Assembly (NCBI GenBank): GCA_024280585.1
Contig: JAJRPW010000053.1
Location: 1 to 7,262, forward strand
DNA from: Alphaproteobacteria bacterium
GTDB lineage: Bacteria > Pseudomonadota > Alphaproteobacteria > Rickettsiales > UBA6187
DNA length: 7,262 nucleotides
Direction of reading: 5' to 3'
This document shows, one piece after another, positions 1-6,563 of the stretch. The position numbers and the translations under genes are program-made. The notes beneath the pieces are model-generated. The model did not search any database and was not told where the DNA came from. It was given only the letters and a program-made list of their open reading frames with translations. The first letter of the stretch is position 1; each line of letters begins with the position of its first letter.

Positions 1-417
1 CTGAATAAAGCTGTGGCGAGAATAAGGGAGTTAACGAATTATTTAAGCGGGCTGGATGGTACTAAAGAGGCCGATGCTTGTGTTCTGGCGCAAGGGCTGG
101 AGGCAGTTGCATTATTGCTAAATCCGATGGTGCCGCATTTGGCAGAAGAGCTTTGGCAGCGGCTTGGAAACAAAGAGTCATTGGTTAATGCGCTCTGGCC
201 TAAGGCTGACAAGAAGTTTCTTGTTGATGATAACGTAACTATTGCCGTGCAGTTAAATGGCAAATTAAAAGCCACAATTGAGCTTGCAAAAAACACTTCA
301 AAAGAGGAAACTGAAAAGGTAGCGTTAAGCGATGCAAAAATTCAGGCCGCATTGGCAGGCAAACAAATCAAGAAGGTAATAGTTGTACCAAATAGGATAG
401 TGAATGTTGTTATTTAG
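1..417 (+). CDS. leuS: Leucyl-tRNA synthetase, C-terminal fragment (5' end outside window)
   Basis: Class I aminoacyl-tRNA synthetase that charges tRNA-Leu in the cytoplasm. The frame is open from base 1 and ends at TAG 415-417, so only about the last 138 residues are present; the catalytic HIGH and KMSKS regions lie upstream. Seen directly: the end of the helical anticodon-binding domain with the family-typical stretch LNPMVPHLAEELW, then the small C-terminal domain with VAVQLNGK-like IAVQLNGKLKATIEL and the characteristic closing segment VVPNRIVNVVI. The apparent ATG at base 13 is not the true start, since the synthetase frame continues upstream of it. The last 14 bases overlap lptE, an arrangement that fits the leuS-lptE-holA order known in many Proteobacteria. 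Identity is nearly certain from the C-terminal motifs. Confidence 0.96.
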   Translation: MNKAVARIRELTNYLSGLDGTKEADACVLAQGLEAVALLLNPMVPHLAEELWQRLGNKESLVNALWPKADKKFLVDDNVTIAVQLNGKLKATIELAKNTSKEETEKVALSDAKIQAALAGKQIKKVIVVPNRIVNVVI

Positions 418-898
418 GTTCTTCGTTGTGTTGATATTATTGATGGTAGGCTCATGCGGTTTTACACCTATTTACAGCGAGACTGGTGTAGTTCAGGCCG
501 CTGCGAAGCTGCGAGAAATACGTGTGGAGCCGATAAAAACTCTTATAGGCGTGATTTATACTAATAAATTGTCCGACCTTCTAAATCCAACTGATATAGA
601 CAATGCCCCTAAATACAGCCTGTCGGTTGATATTGCTACGAATAATATTGCATTGGCGATCCAGCAAGACAGGACGATTACGCGGTATAAAATAATTGTA
701 ACGGCAAATTATAAGATGATTGATATTGCTACAAAAAAAATAGTAGATAGGGGTATTCTGAAGCGTGAAGGCGGCTATGATAAAGTCGAGTCTGATTATG
801 CGACTTATGTATCAAAAGAGGATACAACGCAGCGGGTTGTAAGGGAATTGGCGGAAGATACCAGGTTGCGATTGGTAGCTCTTACATTAAATATGTGA
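404..898 (+). CDS. lptE: LPS-assembly lipoprotein LptE
   Basis: Outer-membrane lipoprotein that plugs and assists the LptD beta-barrel, the last step of lipopolysaccharide export. The 164-residue product starts with a hydrophobic signal peptide (residues 1-17) and a lipobox-like V-G-S-C with Cys18 as the predicted lipidated residue. It is followed at once by GFTPIY, the Gly-Phe-x-Pro-[IL]-Tyr motif typical of LptE after the Cys. The rest is a short alpha/beta domain with low sequence conservation, as usual for LptE. Start chosen at ATG 404, which has AGGA at 394-397 six bases upstream. The gene overlaps leuS by 14 bases, and holA begins one base after its stop, so the three are probably co-transcribed and translationally coupled. 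Identification rests on the signal peptide, the GFxPxY motif, the size and the flanking leuS and holA. Confidence 0.9.
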   Translation: MLLFRFFVVLILLMVGSCGFTPIYSETGVVQAAAKLREIRVEPIKTLIGVIYTNKLSDLLNPTDIDNAPKYSLSVDIATNNIALAIQQDRTITRYKIIVTANYKMIDIATKKIVDRGILKREGGYDKVESDYATYVSKEDTTQRVVRELAEDTRLRLVALTLNM

Positions 899-899
899 T

Positions 900-1916
900 A
901 TGAAAATAGCTCCGGCAAAAATTGAAAGTTTTATAAAAAACCCAGATCAAGGGGTTAATGCTGTTTTGTTTTATGGTCCTGATTTGGGGCTGGCATCTGA
1001 CAGAGCCAGGAGAGCGGGTTTGGCTATCGTGGACAACTTATCCGATCCTTTCCGGGTTGCGAATATCAATTTTTCGGCAATAAAAGATGACGCAGCGATA
1101 TTAACGGATGAGATTAATGCATTTAGCCTGACTGGCGGACGCAGATTGATCAAAGTTGATAATGCGCCACCGAGCTTACCGAAAAATATCAGTGAGATTA
1201 TAGAAACATCCGCGAGTGACAGCTTCGTTATTTTTACAGCAGGAGAGCTTAGTGCGTCTTCGTCACTGCGAAAATTTTTTGAATCATCTAAAAAAACAGC
1301 GTCCATAGCGTGTTACAAAGATGATGGTGCGTCCATAAAACAGGTGGTTGAATCAACTTTGAGGCAGCAGGGTTTTAATTTTAGCTATGATATTTCTCAG
1401 CTGTTATCGAATAGTTTTTCCGGAGATCGGATGGTCGTATTAAGCGAGTTGGAAAAATTGGCGGTGTATATGGGAGATGAAAAAAATATTTCTACCGATG
1501 ATGTCCGCTTGTGTGTGGTGGACAGTTCGGAAGCCTCAATCGATGGTTTTTGTAATGCAGTTGCGTCAAAAAACCCATATGAAATTGAGAAAAACATTAA
1601 TAGAGCTTTTGCTGATGGCGTATCTCCGGTTGCACTTATTAGAGTTGTGTCTCGTTATTTAATGCGTTTGGAGCTGGTGCAGGAGCACATAAAACAGGGC
1701 CTTAGTGAACAACAAGCCATGACAAAATTGCGTCCACCGGTTTTTTATAAACAAGTTGCACCGTTTAAAAATCATTTAAGAATGTGGAATGAAAAAAATA
1801 TTGCGAAGGTTTTGGCGGCTTTGATGGAATTGGAACAAGATTGTAAAACCACCGGCAACCCTGCCGAGTTAATGTGCGCACGGTTTTTTACTATATTACC
1901 GCTTGCCGCCAGATAG
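900..1916 (+). CDS. holA: DNA polymerase III delta subunit
   Basis: Delta subunit of the clamp-loader complex; it opens the beta sliding clamp during replication. The product is 338 residues, the usual length. Visible signatures: the N-terminal AAA+-like fold with a degenerate P-loop region (VLFYGPDLGL, residues 22-31), DPFRV at 49-53, SLTGGRR at 76-82, the GDRMVVLSELEKLA segment at 175-188 in the linker, and the C-terminal collar motif DCKTTGNPAELMCAR at 314-328. Delta does not hydrolyse ATP, so the missing Walker A lysine is expected. The ATG at 900 lies one base after the lptE stop and has no clear Shine-Dalgarno, which suggests coupling to lptE translation. The last 21 bases overlap the 3' end of gshB on the other strand. 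No terminator is visible at its end. Confidence 0.95.
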   Translation: MKIAPAKIESFIKNPDQGVNAVLFYGPDLGLASDRARRAGLAIVDNLSDPFRVANINFSAIKDDAAILTDEINAFSLTGGRRLIKVDNAPPSLPKNISEIIETSASDSFVIFTAGELSASSSLRKFFESSKKTASIACYKDDGASIKQVVESTLRQQGFNFSYDISQLLSNSFSGDRMVVLSELEKLAVYMGDEKNISTDDVRLCVVDSSEASIDGFCNAVASKNPYEIEKNINRAFADGVSPVALIRVVSRYLMRLELVQEHIKQGLSEQQAMTKLRPPVFYKQVAPFKNHLRMWNEKNIAKVLAALMELEQDCKTTGNPAELMCARFFTILPLAAR

Positions 1917-2837
1917 CCTTCCCTCAACCGCCTGCCAGAATTTAGCGCCGAGATTTTCTCCATAAAGCGCGTCAATGGAGCGAAGGCCGGTTGGCGAAGT
2001 GATATTGATTTCAGTGAGATGACCGTCAATGACGTCAAGCCCGGCCAGTATTATATTTTTTTCCTTCAGTCTTGGCCCAACTGCCGCGCATATTTGTTTT
2101 TCGCGTTCGGAGATTTTTGTTTTTTCTGCAACCCCTCCCACAGCCATGTTTGAACGAATTTCACCTGGCTTGGGAACGCGGTTTATCGCGCCTGCAAACT
2201 CGCCGTCAATAAGGATTATTCTTTTGTCGCCTTTAGTCACTTTGGGCAGGAATTGTTGGGCGATAATCGGCTGGTTGTATTTTGTAACTAAATTATGGAA
2301 GATGTTTTCATAATTGTTGCCGGCCTTAAAAACATCAGCTCCACCATGGGCATAAAGCGGTTTTAATATGATGTTACCATGTTTTTCCTGAAATTTTTTG
2401 ACGGTATTTTGATCGGAAGTTATTAATGTATCGGGCATAAATTCGCTAAATTCAAATACGAATATTTTTTCCGGACAGTTACGTACTTCGGACGGATTAT
2501 TAATTACAAAAGTTTCGGGATGAATTTTTTCCAGCAGGTAAGTATAAGTTAGATAATTCATGTCATATGGCGGGTCTTGTCGCATTAATACCACGTCCAT
2601 GGCAGATAAATCGGTGTTAATTACGGCACCCAGCTGGAAATAATCTTCGGTCTGATCCTTGAGTGATATGGCAGATAAATTGGCTTTAACCACGCCATTT
2701 ATCAGGCTTAAATCTTTTGGCCGGTAATAATATAAATCGTGGCCTCGTGTTTGCGCGGCCAACATCAGGGCGAAGCTAGTGTCGCTTTTGACATTGATGG
2801 ACTCGACAGGATCCATTTGTACAGCGATTTTAAGCAC
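1896..2837 (-). CDS. gshB: Glutathione synthetase
   Basis: ATP-grasp ligase that joins gamma-glutamylcysteine and glycine to make glutathione in the cytoplasm. The product is 313 residues, close to the E. coli enzyme (about 315). Seen: the N-terminal substrate-domain signature MDPVESINVKSDTSFA (residues 8-23), VVLMRQDPPYD at 82-92, the ATP-grasp lysine region NIILKPLYAHGG at 155-166, GDKRIILIDGE at 203-213, and the C-terminal metal and ATP-binding stretch GLDVIDGHLTEINITSPTG at 266-284. The start is a GTG (bases 2837-2835), which gives the family-typical MLKIAVQMDP. An AAGGA-type ribosome site lies about 10 bases upstream, inside the BON gene. The gene overlaps the BON gene by 8 bases, so it should be translated from the same transcript. 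Its 3' end runs 21 bases into holA. Confidence 0.96.
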   Translation of the reverse strand: MLKIAVQMDPVESINVKSDTSFALMLAAQTRGHDLYYYRPKDLSLINGVVKANLSAISLKDQTEDYFQLGAVINTDLSAMDVVLMRQDPPYDMNYLTYTYLLEKIHPETFVINNPSEVRNCPEKIFVFEFSEFMPDTLITSDQNTVKKFQEKHGNIILKPLYAHGGADVFKAGNNYENIFHNLVTKYNQPIIAQQFLPKVTKGDKRIILIDGEFAGAINRVPKPGEIRSNMAVGGVAEKTKISEREKQICAAVGPRLKEKNIILAGLDVIDGHLTEINITSPTGLRSIDALYGENLGAKFWQAVEGRLSGGKR

Positions 2838-3420
2838 GGTCAGGATTTCCTTTCAAGCGCACATGACTGATCACTTTATTGACCCCTTTAACTTTGCTGG
2901 CAATGTTTGTAACCAGGTCAAGTTCGGCAGTGTTTTGGGCGATGCCCATCAAATAAACAGTTCCTTCAACCACTTCTATTGAGTAGTTAGCGGATTTAAC
3001 TTCTTTATTAAACAGCAATTGACCGCTCACTTGCGTTTTAATCCATCGGCTGGCAAATAATTCTTTTAAAGTTTTTTCGCTGCGCCCCTTAACGATGACT
3101 TCATTTATAACTTCTGTTACACCTGTTGCCTGCCAGGCTAATTTTACCGCTTCAATTCTTGTTTCTTGTGTATCGACAGCGCCGGTCAGATGTACTCTCG
3201 ATTCAATCACCTCAACATTCACTCCAGCCAGCAAATCCTGGGCGTTTTCGTTTAAATAAGCATGTTTAATGCGCCAGAAAATTGAGGTGTCATCAACAAT
3301 CTGCCCCACTGTTCTTTCCTGGGCGATAAGACTGCCAGTGCCATAAATGGCAGTTCCAACAGCTGTTTCAACGCAAGAGGTAAGTGAAAATAAAGCTAAT
3401 AATATAAATATCAAACGCAT
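2830..3420 (-). CDS. BON-domain outer-membrane lipoprotein (DolP/YraP-like)
   Basis: A 196-residue predicted lipoprotein with two BON (OsmY/nodulation) domains. Residues 1-15 form a signal peptide ending in the lipobox L-T-S-C with Cys16. The next residue is Val, not Asp, so outer-membrane sorting is expected. RTVGQIVDDTSI at 36-47 is the segment that typically opens the first BON domain in the YraP/DolP group. BON1 spans about 43-110 and BON2 about 117-190, each ending in a beta-strand with a conserved Gly and Val pattern (TGVTEVINEV and KGVNKVISHV). E. coli DolP acts in outer-membrane integrity and binds anionic phospholipids; the same role here is inferred, not shown. ATG at 3420 has a weak GGA site about 7 bases upstream and a near-consensus promoter 24-51 bases upstream. 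The gene heads a two-gene unit with gshB. Confidence 0.88.
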   Translation of the reverse strand: MRLIFILLALFSLTSCVETAVGTAIYGTGSLIAQERTVGQIVDDTSIFWRIKHAYLNENAQDLLAGVNVEVIESRVHLTGAVDTQETRIEAVKLAWQATGVTEVINEVIVKGRSEKTLKELFASRWIKTQVSGQLLFNKEVKSANYSIEVVEGTVYLMGIAQNTAELDLVTNIASKVKGVNKVISHVRLKGNPDRA

Positions 3421-3443
3421 GGTAATTCCATTGTTTTTATAAG

Positions 3444-3471
3444 ATTATATCCCAAATAGCCTGCTTATCAA
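3444..3471 (-). promoter_or_regulatory. Sigma-70-type promoter for the BON-gshB unit
   Basis: Read on the minus strand, TTGATA (3471-3466) and TATAAT (3449-3444) are separated by 16 bases: five of six matches at -35 and six of six at -10. Predicted transcription start is near 3437, which gives a leader of only about 17 bases before the ATG at 3420. The -35 box begins 6 bases beyond the stop of the J-domain gene, so the BON-gshB unit has its own promoter even if some transcript reads through from mipZ. This is the best promoter match in the window. Confidence 0.7.
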
Positions 3472-3476
3472 GAGGT

Positions 3477-3935
3477 TTATTTAAGCAGCACATCCTTTGC
3501 TTCATTTAGTTTTGCAGCCAGATACTTTGAGCCGCCAGTATCGGGGTGATTTTTTTTCATAAGATGTTGATATGCACTTTTTATTTCTTTTTGCGTAGCA
3601 TTGACCGAGATTCCCAACACTTCCCGCGCTTCCTTCTTTGTCATTTTAGATTTGTGCGCAGAGGTCGTGTGGCCGGAATTGTTTGTCTGGGCGCGATTTA
3701 CAAAATTTTTAAACAATGCCAAAGCCGATATAAATCGTAATATTTTTTGTGAATATGCGGCAATAGTTACTGCTCCGCCAAATATTGCAGCCAGCATAGG
3801 CATACCAAAACGTGCCAAAAAAAGCACGGCAATTACAGCCGAAATGATAGCTATATATTTGTCAGGCGCAAATTTTTTGCCTAAAAAAAGAAGCATTGCT
3901 AGCAATAAAAAACCAAGAGAGAGAGATAATATCAT
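3477..3935 (-). CDS. Membrane-anchored J-domain protein (Tim14/Pam18-like)
   Basis: A 152-residue protein with a hydrophobic N-terminal half and a C-terminal J domain. Hydrophobic segments at about 1-18, 27-42 and 44-61 predict two or three membrane passes; a polar Asn/Ser/His-rich linker (80-97) follows. The J domain covers about 99-152 and carries the invariant His-Pro-Asp at 130-132, needed to stimulate DnaK (Hsp70). The sequence HPDTGGSKYLAAKLNEAKDVLL closely resembles the C-terminus of mitochondrial Tim14/Pam18. The domain is C-terminal and stops after helix III, unlike DnaJ itself, which has it at the N-terminus. To work with DnaK it should face the cytoplasm. ATG 3935 lies 5 bases after the mipZ stop with no good ribosome site, suggesting coupling. 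The client of the chaperone is unknown. Confidence 0.85.
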   Translation of the reverse strand: MILSLSLGFLLLAMLLFLGKKFAPDKYIAIISAVIAVLFLARFGMPMLAAIFGGAVTIAAYSQKILRFISALALFKNFVNRAQTNNSGHTTSAHKSKMTKKEAREVLGISVNATQKEIKSAYQHLMKKNHPDTGGSKYLAAKLNEAKDVLLK

Positions 3936-3940
3936 AGGCT

Positions 3941-4825
3941 TTAAGCCGCCGCAGTCTCGTGCAGTTTAACAATTTTATTTTGTGTCGCCCGTAATTTTTT
4001 TAGCTTTTGATTTAACTGAAGGCAATCCATAAACTGCCGTAATTCCTGGCGTGCTGTGACATGAGATAGCTTAAGATTTTTCCCCTCTTCGTTAATCAGA
4101 TCAAGCAAAGTCAGACCCTGCAGAAATAATTCACGGTAAATTACGCGTTCACTAAATCCTTTTGCTACTTTACAGCCAACTCTTTTGGATAAATTTTCCA
4201 GTGCAATGGCCATATTCCGTTTGTTATGCGCGTCCAAGCTGCTTAAACGATTTCGAGAAATAATCCAGTCAATCTCACCATTATCCCTTTGCGCCCGATA
4301 AATTTTAGCTTCCCAAACCATTTCAGAATAAATTCCATGGCGCTCAACCGAAAAATCCTGGTTATTTATCTTTGCTAATAGATTTAAATCAACAAAACTG
4401 TCATTAATAGGAGTTACAATCGTATCAGCGTATGAATGCGCCGCACGTGATAAATAAGTGTCACTTCCCGGCGAATCAACAATCACAAAATCGCTTTTAG
4501 ACGCTGCCTTATTTAAATATTCAATAAAGCGATAGCGCTCATCAATTTTGGCTTCCTCTTCGGAATCAAGGCGGGATTTATTGACGATAAAATGAGTTGG
4601 AGAGGGCAGTTCCAAGTCCGTGTTGGCGATGTGACTACGCCTGTTTTCCAGGTAATTTGAGAACGACCTTTGGCGTGAATCAATGTCAATCGTGCTCACC
4701 TTAAACCCATCATATAAAAGGCTCATCGCAATATGCATAGCAGTGGTTGTTTTGCCCGCCCCACCTTTTTCGTTACCAATAACAATTATATGAGCATTTT
4801 CATTCGGAGTCGATTTTAAAGTCAT
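3941..4825 (-). CDS. mipZ: MipZ-type ParA ATPase, division-site positioning
   Basis: ParA/MinD-family ATPase. In Caulobacter, MipZ binds ParB at the chromosome poles and inhibits FtsZ, so that the division ring forms at midcell. Numbered from ATG 4825 (294 residues): deviant Walker A GNEKGGAGKTT at 17-27 with signature Lys20 and P-loop Lys25; IDIDSRQRS at 46-54, where Asp49 aligns with the catalytic Asp42 of Caulobacter MipZ; Walker B DFVIVDSPG at 112-120; then NDSFVD at 141-146, RNRLSS at 191-196, and GLTLLDL at 237-243. NEKGGAGK, the DSRQR motif and the ERVIYRELF segment separate MipZ from general ParA. A TTG at 4831 could add two residues, but the ATG is preferred; neither has a clear Shine-Dalgarno. 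A lysine-rich tail (about 274-287) follows the core. The ParB partner is not in this window. Confidence 0.92.
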   Translation of the reverse strand: MTLKSTPNENAHIIVIGNEKGGAGKTTTAMHIAMSLLYDGFKVSTIDIDSRQRSFSNYLENRRSHIANTDLELPSPTHFIVNKSRLDSEEEAKIDERYRFIEYLNKAASKSDFVIVDSPGSDTYLSRAAHSYADTIVTPINDSFVDLNLLAKINNQDFSVERHGIYSEMVWEAKIYRAQRDNGEIDWIISRNRLSSLDAHNKRNMAIALENLSKRVGCKVAKGFSERVIYRELFLQGLTLLDLINEEGKNLKLSHVTARQELRQFMDCLQLNQKLKKLRATQNKIVKLHETAAA

Positions 4826-4942
4826 GTGCAAAACCCGGCATATAGTTAGAAAAATTAAGAAAAACTACCAGATATAGACTCACACAAAATGATTTTTTTT
4901 TCAAGTGCAATAATTAGTTATCTACAATTTTATGCAGGGGTC
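4826..4942. other. Intergenic leader between smpB and mipZ
   Basis: This 117-base AT-rich gap holds whatever separates smpB transcription from mipZ, both on the minus strand. I find no convincing -35/-10 pair and no stem followed by a T-run, so promoter and terminator are both unassigned. It has long A/T runs (the T-run begins near 4892 on the plus strand) and one GANTC site (GACTC, 4877-4881), the target of the alphaproteobacterial methylase CcrM. The bases just before the mipZ start carry no Shine-Dalgarno. Confidence 0.5.
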
Positions 4943-5407
4943 TCATCCCTTCAGCAACCTTTCCTTGTTGCGCTTCCAATCTTTTTCTTTTTCCGTGGCA
5001 CGTTTATCATATTGTTTCTTACCTTTGGCGATTCCCAACTCAACTTTCACGGTATTTTTCTCATTAAAATATATGGATAATGGAACGATAGTGTAACCTT
5101 TCACTTTTAATTTGCCAAAAAATTTAGCAATTTCCGCTTTGTGCAATAATAATTTACGCGGCTGTTTTGGATAGTGATTAAATTGGTTTGCCCCTTTATA
5201 CTCAGCGATATAGACGTTTCTTAGGAAAATTTCTCCGGCTTGTTCATCGGCAAAAGCGTCGGTGATATTTGCGTTACCCGCACGTAAGGATTTTACTTCA
5301 GAGCCACATAATACAATCCCGGCCTCAAAGACTTCTTCGATGAAGAAATCAAATCGGGCTTTGCGGTTTTGTGCGATAATTTTTTTGCCTGGCGGTTTCT
5401 TGGACAT
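4943..5407 (-). CDS. smpB: SsrA-binding protein SmpB
   Basis: Small RNA-binding protein that delivers tmRNA (SsrA) to stalled ribosomes for trans-translation, which rescues the ribosome and tags the incomplete peptide. The product is 154 residues, the usual size. Motifs seen: NRKARFDF at 15-22, GSEVKSLRAGNAN at 35-47, the segment GYTIVPLSIYF at 103-113, ELGIAKGKKQYDKR at 123-136, and a basic C-terminal tail with DWKR, the part that enters the mRNA channel. ATG 5407 directly abuts the dapA stop (TAAATG) and has no good ribosome site of its own, so translation probably re-initiates from dapA. The tmRNA gene ssrA is not in the adjacent gap. No frameshift or missing motif is seen. Confidence 0.97.
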   Translation of the reverse strand: MSKKPPGKKIIAQNRKARFDFFIEEVFEAGIVLCGSEVKSLRAGNANITDAFADEQAGEIFLRNVYIAEYKGANQFNHYPKQPRKLLLHKAEIAKFFGKLKVKGYTIVPLSIYFNEKNTVKVELGIAKGKKQYDKRATEKEKDWKRNKERLLKG

Positions 5408-6283
5408 TTAGATTAAACCATAATTTTTCATGGCGGTTTTGATGATTTCTTTTGAGGAATCACCAGGTTCGGTCAGCGGTAATCTAAGCTCTGTTTGGCA
5501 AATATTCATCAAGCTTGCCGCGTATTTCACAGGGCCAGGGCTGGTATCGCAGAACATGGTGCTATGTAATGGAATTAACGCGTCATGCAGTGGCAAAGCG
5601 GCTTTATAGTCGCCTGCTAAGGTTAGTTCCTGGATTTTTGCAACTTGTTTTGGCGCTATATTTGATGTAACGGAAATACAGCCAACTCCGCCTTGCGCGT
5701 TAAAAGCAAGGGCAGTCGCATCTTCGCCAGATAATAGACAAAATTCCTGTCCGTCCAGCTTATTTCGTAGTGATGTGGTGCGTGACAAGTCACCCGTTGC
5801 ATCTTTGATGCCAACAATATTCGGTAAAACGGCCAGGCGGGCAATGGTTTCATCGCTCATATCGACCACGGAACGCCCCGGAATATTATAGAGAATAATC
5901 GGGATATCTGTGGCGTCGGCAATGGCTTTATAATGCTGATATAGCCCTTCCTGATTGGGTTTATTGTAGTAAGGCGTAGATATTAAAGCGGCGTTTGCAC
6001 CGGCTTTTTGCGCGTGTTTTGTAAGCGAAATAGCCTCCGCTGTGGAGTTCGAACCAGTGCCGGCCATAACCGGAACGCGACCTGCTGCGGCCTCTATACA
6101 TAGCTTAGTGATCTTATTATGCTCATCATGGGGCATAGTCGGCGATTCTCCAGTGGTGCCGCATGAAGCAACGCCGTGAATGCCTTCTTCTATCTGCCAG
6201 TTGACAAAATCCTGGTACGCTTTTTCGTCTACTTGTCCATCTTTAAACGGAGTTATAAGCGCCGTTATTGCACCTTTAAACAT
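5408..6283 (-). CDS. dapA: 4-hydroxy-tetrahydrodipicolinate synthase
   Basis: Condenses pyruvate with aspartate semialdehyde, the first committed step to diaminopimelate (peptidoglycan) and lysine. Numbered from ATG 6283 (291 residues; E. coli DapA has 292): GTTGESPT at 42-49 with Thr43 and Thr44, Tyr106 in STPYYNKP, Tyr132 in LYNIPGR, Arg137, and the Schiff-base Lys160 in VGIKDATGD. All active-site residues line up one position before the E. coli numbering. An upstream in-frame ATG at 6295 would add MRLN, but GAGG at 6293-6290 lies six bases before 6283 and the family start MFKG matches 6283, so the shorter form is preferred. The gene is joined stop-to-start to smpB. A TATAAT box lies upstream on the same strand. 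Confidence 0.97.
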   Translation of the reverse strand: MFKGAITALITPFKDGQVDEKAYQDFVNWQIEEGIHGVASCGTTGESPTMPHDEHNKITKLCIEAAAGRVPVMAGTGSNSTAEAISLTKHAQKAGANAALISTPYYNKPNQEGLYQHYKAIADATDIPIILYNIPGRSVVDMSDETIARLAVLPNIVGIKDATGDLSRTTSLRNKLDGQEFCLLSGEDATALAFNAQGGVGCISVTSNIAPKQVAKIQELTLAGDYKAALPLHDALIPLHSTMFCDTSPGPVKYAASLMNICQTELRLPLTEPGDSSKEIIKTAMKNYGLI

Positions 6284-6289
6284 ATTTAG

Positions 6290-6293
6290 CCTC
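6290..6293 (-). promoter_or_regulatory. Shine-Dalgarno that sets the dapA start
   Basis: GAGG on the minus strand lies six bases before ATG 6283. It overlaps the alternative upstream ATG at 6295-6293, so that ATG is more likely part of the ribosome site than a start codon. Confidence 0.65.
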
Positions 6294-6319
6294 ATTAAAA
6301 GTTCTTATTAAGAAAAGGC

Positions 6320-6348
6320 ATTATACACATATCTTACAAAAATAAAAG
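6320..6348 (-). promoter_or_regulatory. Candidate dapA-smpB promoter
   Basis: On the minus strand a perfect TATAAT occupies 6325-6320. The hexamer 17 bases upstream, CTTTTA (6348-6343), is a poor -35, so an activator or a relaxed -35 would be needed. The expected start is near 6313, giving a leader of about 30 bases before the dapA ATG. A 5-base inverted pair, GGCAT (6317-6321) and ATGCC (6351-6355), brackets the element; it is short enough to be chance. Confidence 0.5.
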
Positions 6349-6441
6349 AGATGCCAATATTTTTTTGTCATCTTGCGCCGCCCTTCTTATGAGGGAATAA
6401 AATGCTGGTTACTTACACTTATAGTTGCAAAAAATGTAGCA

Positions 6442-6476
6442 TTGTTAATACTTTATTAAAGTTATAGGATTATAGT
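6442..6476 (+). promoter_or_regulatory. Candidate promoter for the receiver-ATPase gene
   Basis: TTGTTA (6442-6447) and TAGGAT (6465-6470) are 17 bases apart, each matching four of six consensus positions. TATAGT at 6471-6476 is an alternative -10 if CtrA replaces the -35 contact. The leader would be roughly 130 to 140 bases. This is weak on its own and is raised mainly by the overlapping CtrA-like box. Confidence 0.3.
6445..6459 (+). promoter_or_regulatory. CtrA-like binding box, TTAA-N7-TTAA
   Basis: TTAA at 6445-6448 and TTAA at 6456-6459 are separated by exactly seven bases, matching the consensus known for the alphaproteobacterial cell-cycle regulator CtrA. The box lies about 155 bases before the receiver-ATPase start and overlaps the candidate -35, where activating CtrA sites usually sit. 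The region is AT-rich, so a chance match is possible, and no ctrA gene is in the window. Binding is inferred, not shown. Confidence 0.4.
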
Positions 6477-6563
6477 ATATTTTGAGTATTAATGGAAAAA
6501 TAGCAGTAAATACAAGATATTAGCAAATGAATCTATTAAAAACAGAGAAGCTGGAAATAAAGC

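Noticed and set aside
971..1306. Minus-strand open frame of 111 codons inside holA
   Set aside because: It lies wholly antisense to conserved holA sequence and its product shows no family pattern.
1874..1890. Palindrome GTGCGCAC followed by a T-run on the plus strand, as a possible terminator
   Set aside because: It has no loop (a perfect 8-base palindrome cannot form a normal hairpin) and lies inside holA coding sequence.
2029..2313. Plus-strand open frame inside gshB
   Set aside because: It is antisense to the conserved ATP-grasp core, and the predicted peptide has no recognisable features.
3601..3969. Plus-strand open frame of 122 codons antisense to the J-domain gene
   Set aside because: The opposite strand encodes a clear membrane segment plus HPD J domain over the same bases. 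The antisense frame has no motif and no ribosome site I can see, so it is a shadow.
4892..4942. Possible smpB terminator with TGCA arms and a nearby homopolymer run
   Set aside because: In the smpB direction the run is A, not T, and the stem is short with a bulge.
6283..6295. Upstream ATG at 6295 as the dapA start
   Set aside because: It overlaps the GAGG ribosome site for ATG 6283 and would add four residues not typical of the family.
6381..6395. CCCTT/GAGGG stem as a possible terminator or operator
   Set aside because: Only four Watson-Crick pairs plus a wobble, with no T-run on either strand.
6419..6475. Three copies of TTATAG (6419, 6462, 6470), possible iterated operator
   Set aside because: Six-base AT-rich words recur easily in this region and the spacing is irregular (43 and 8 bases).
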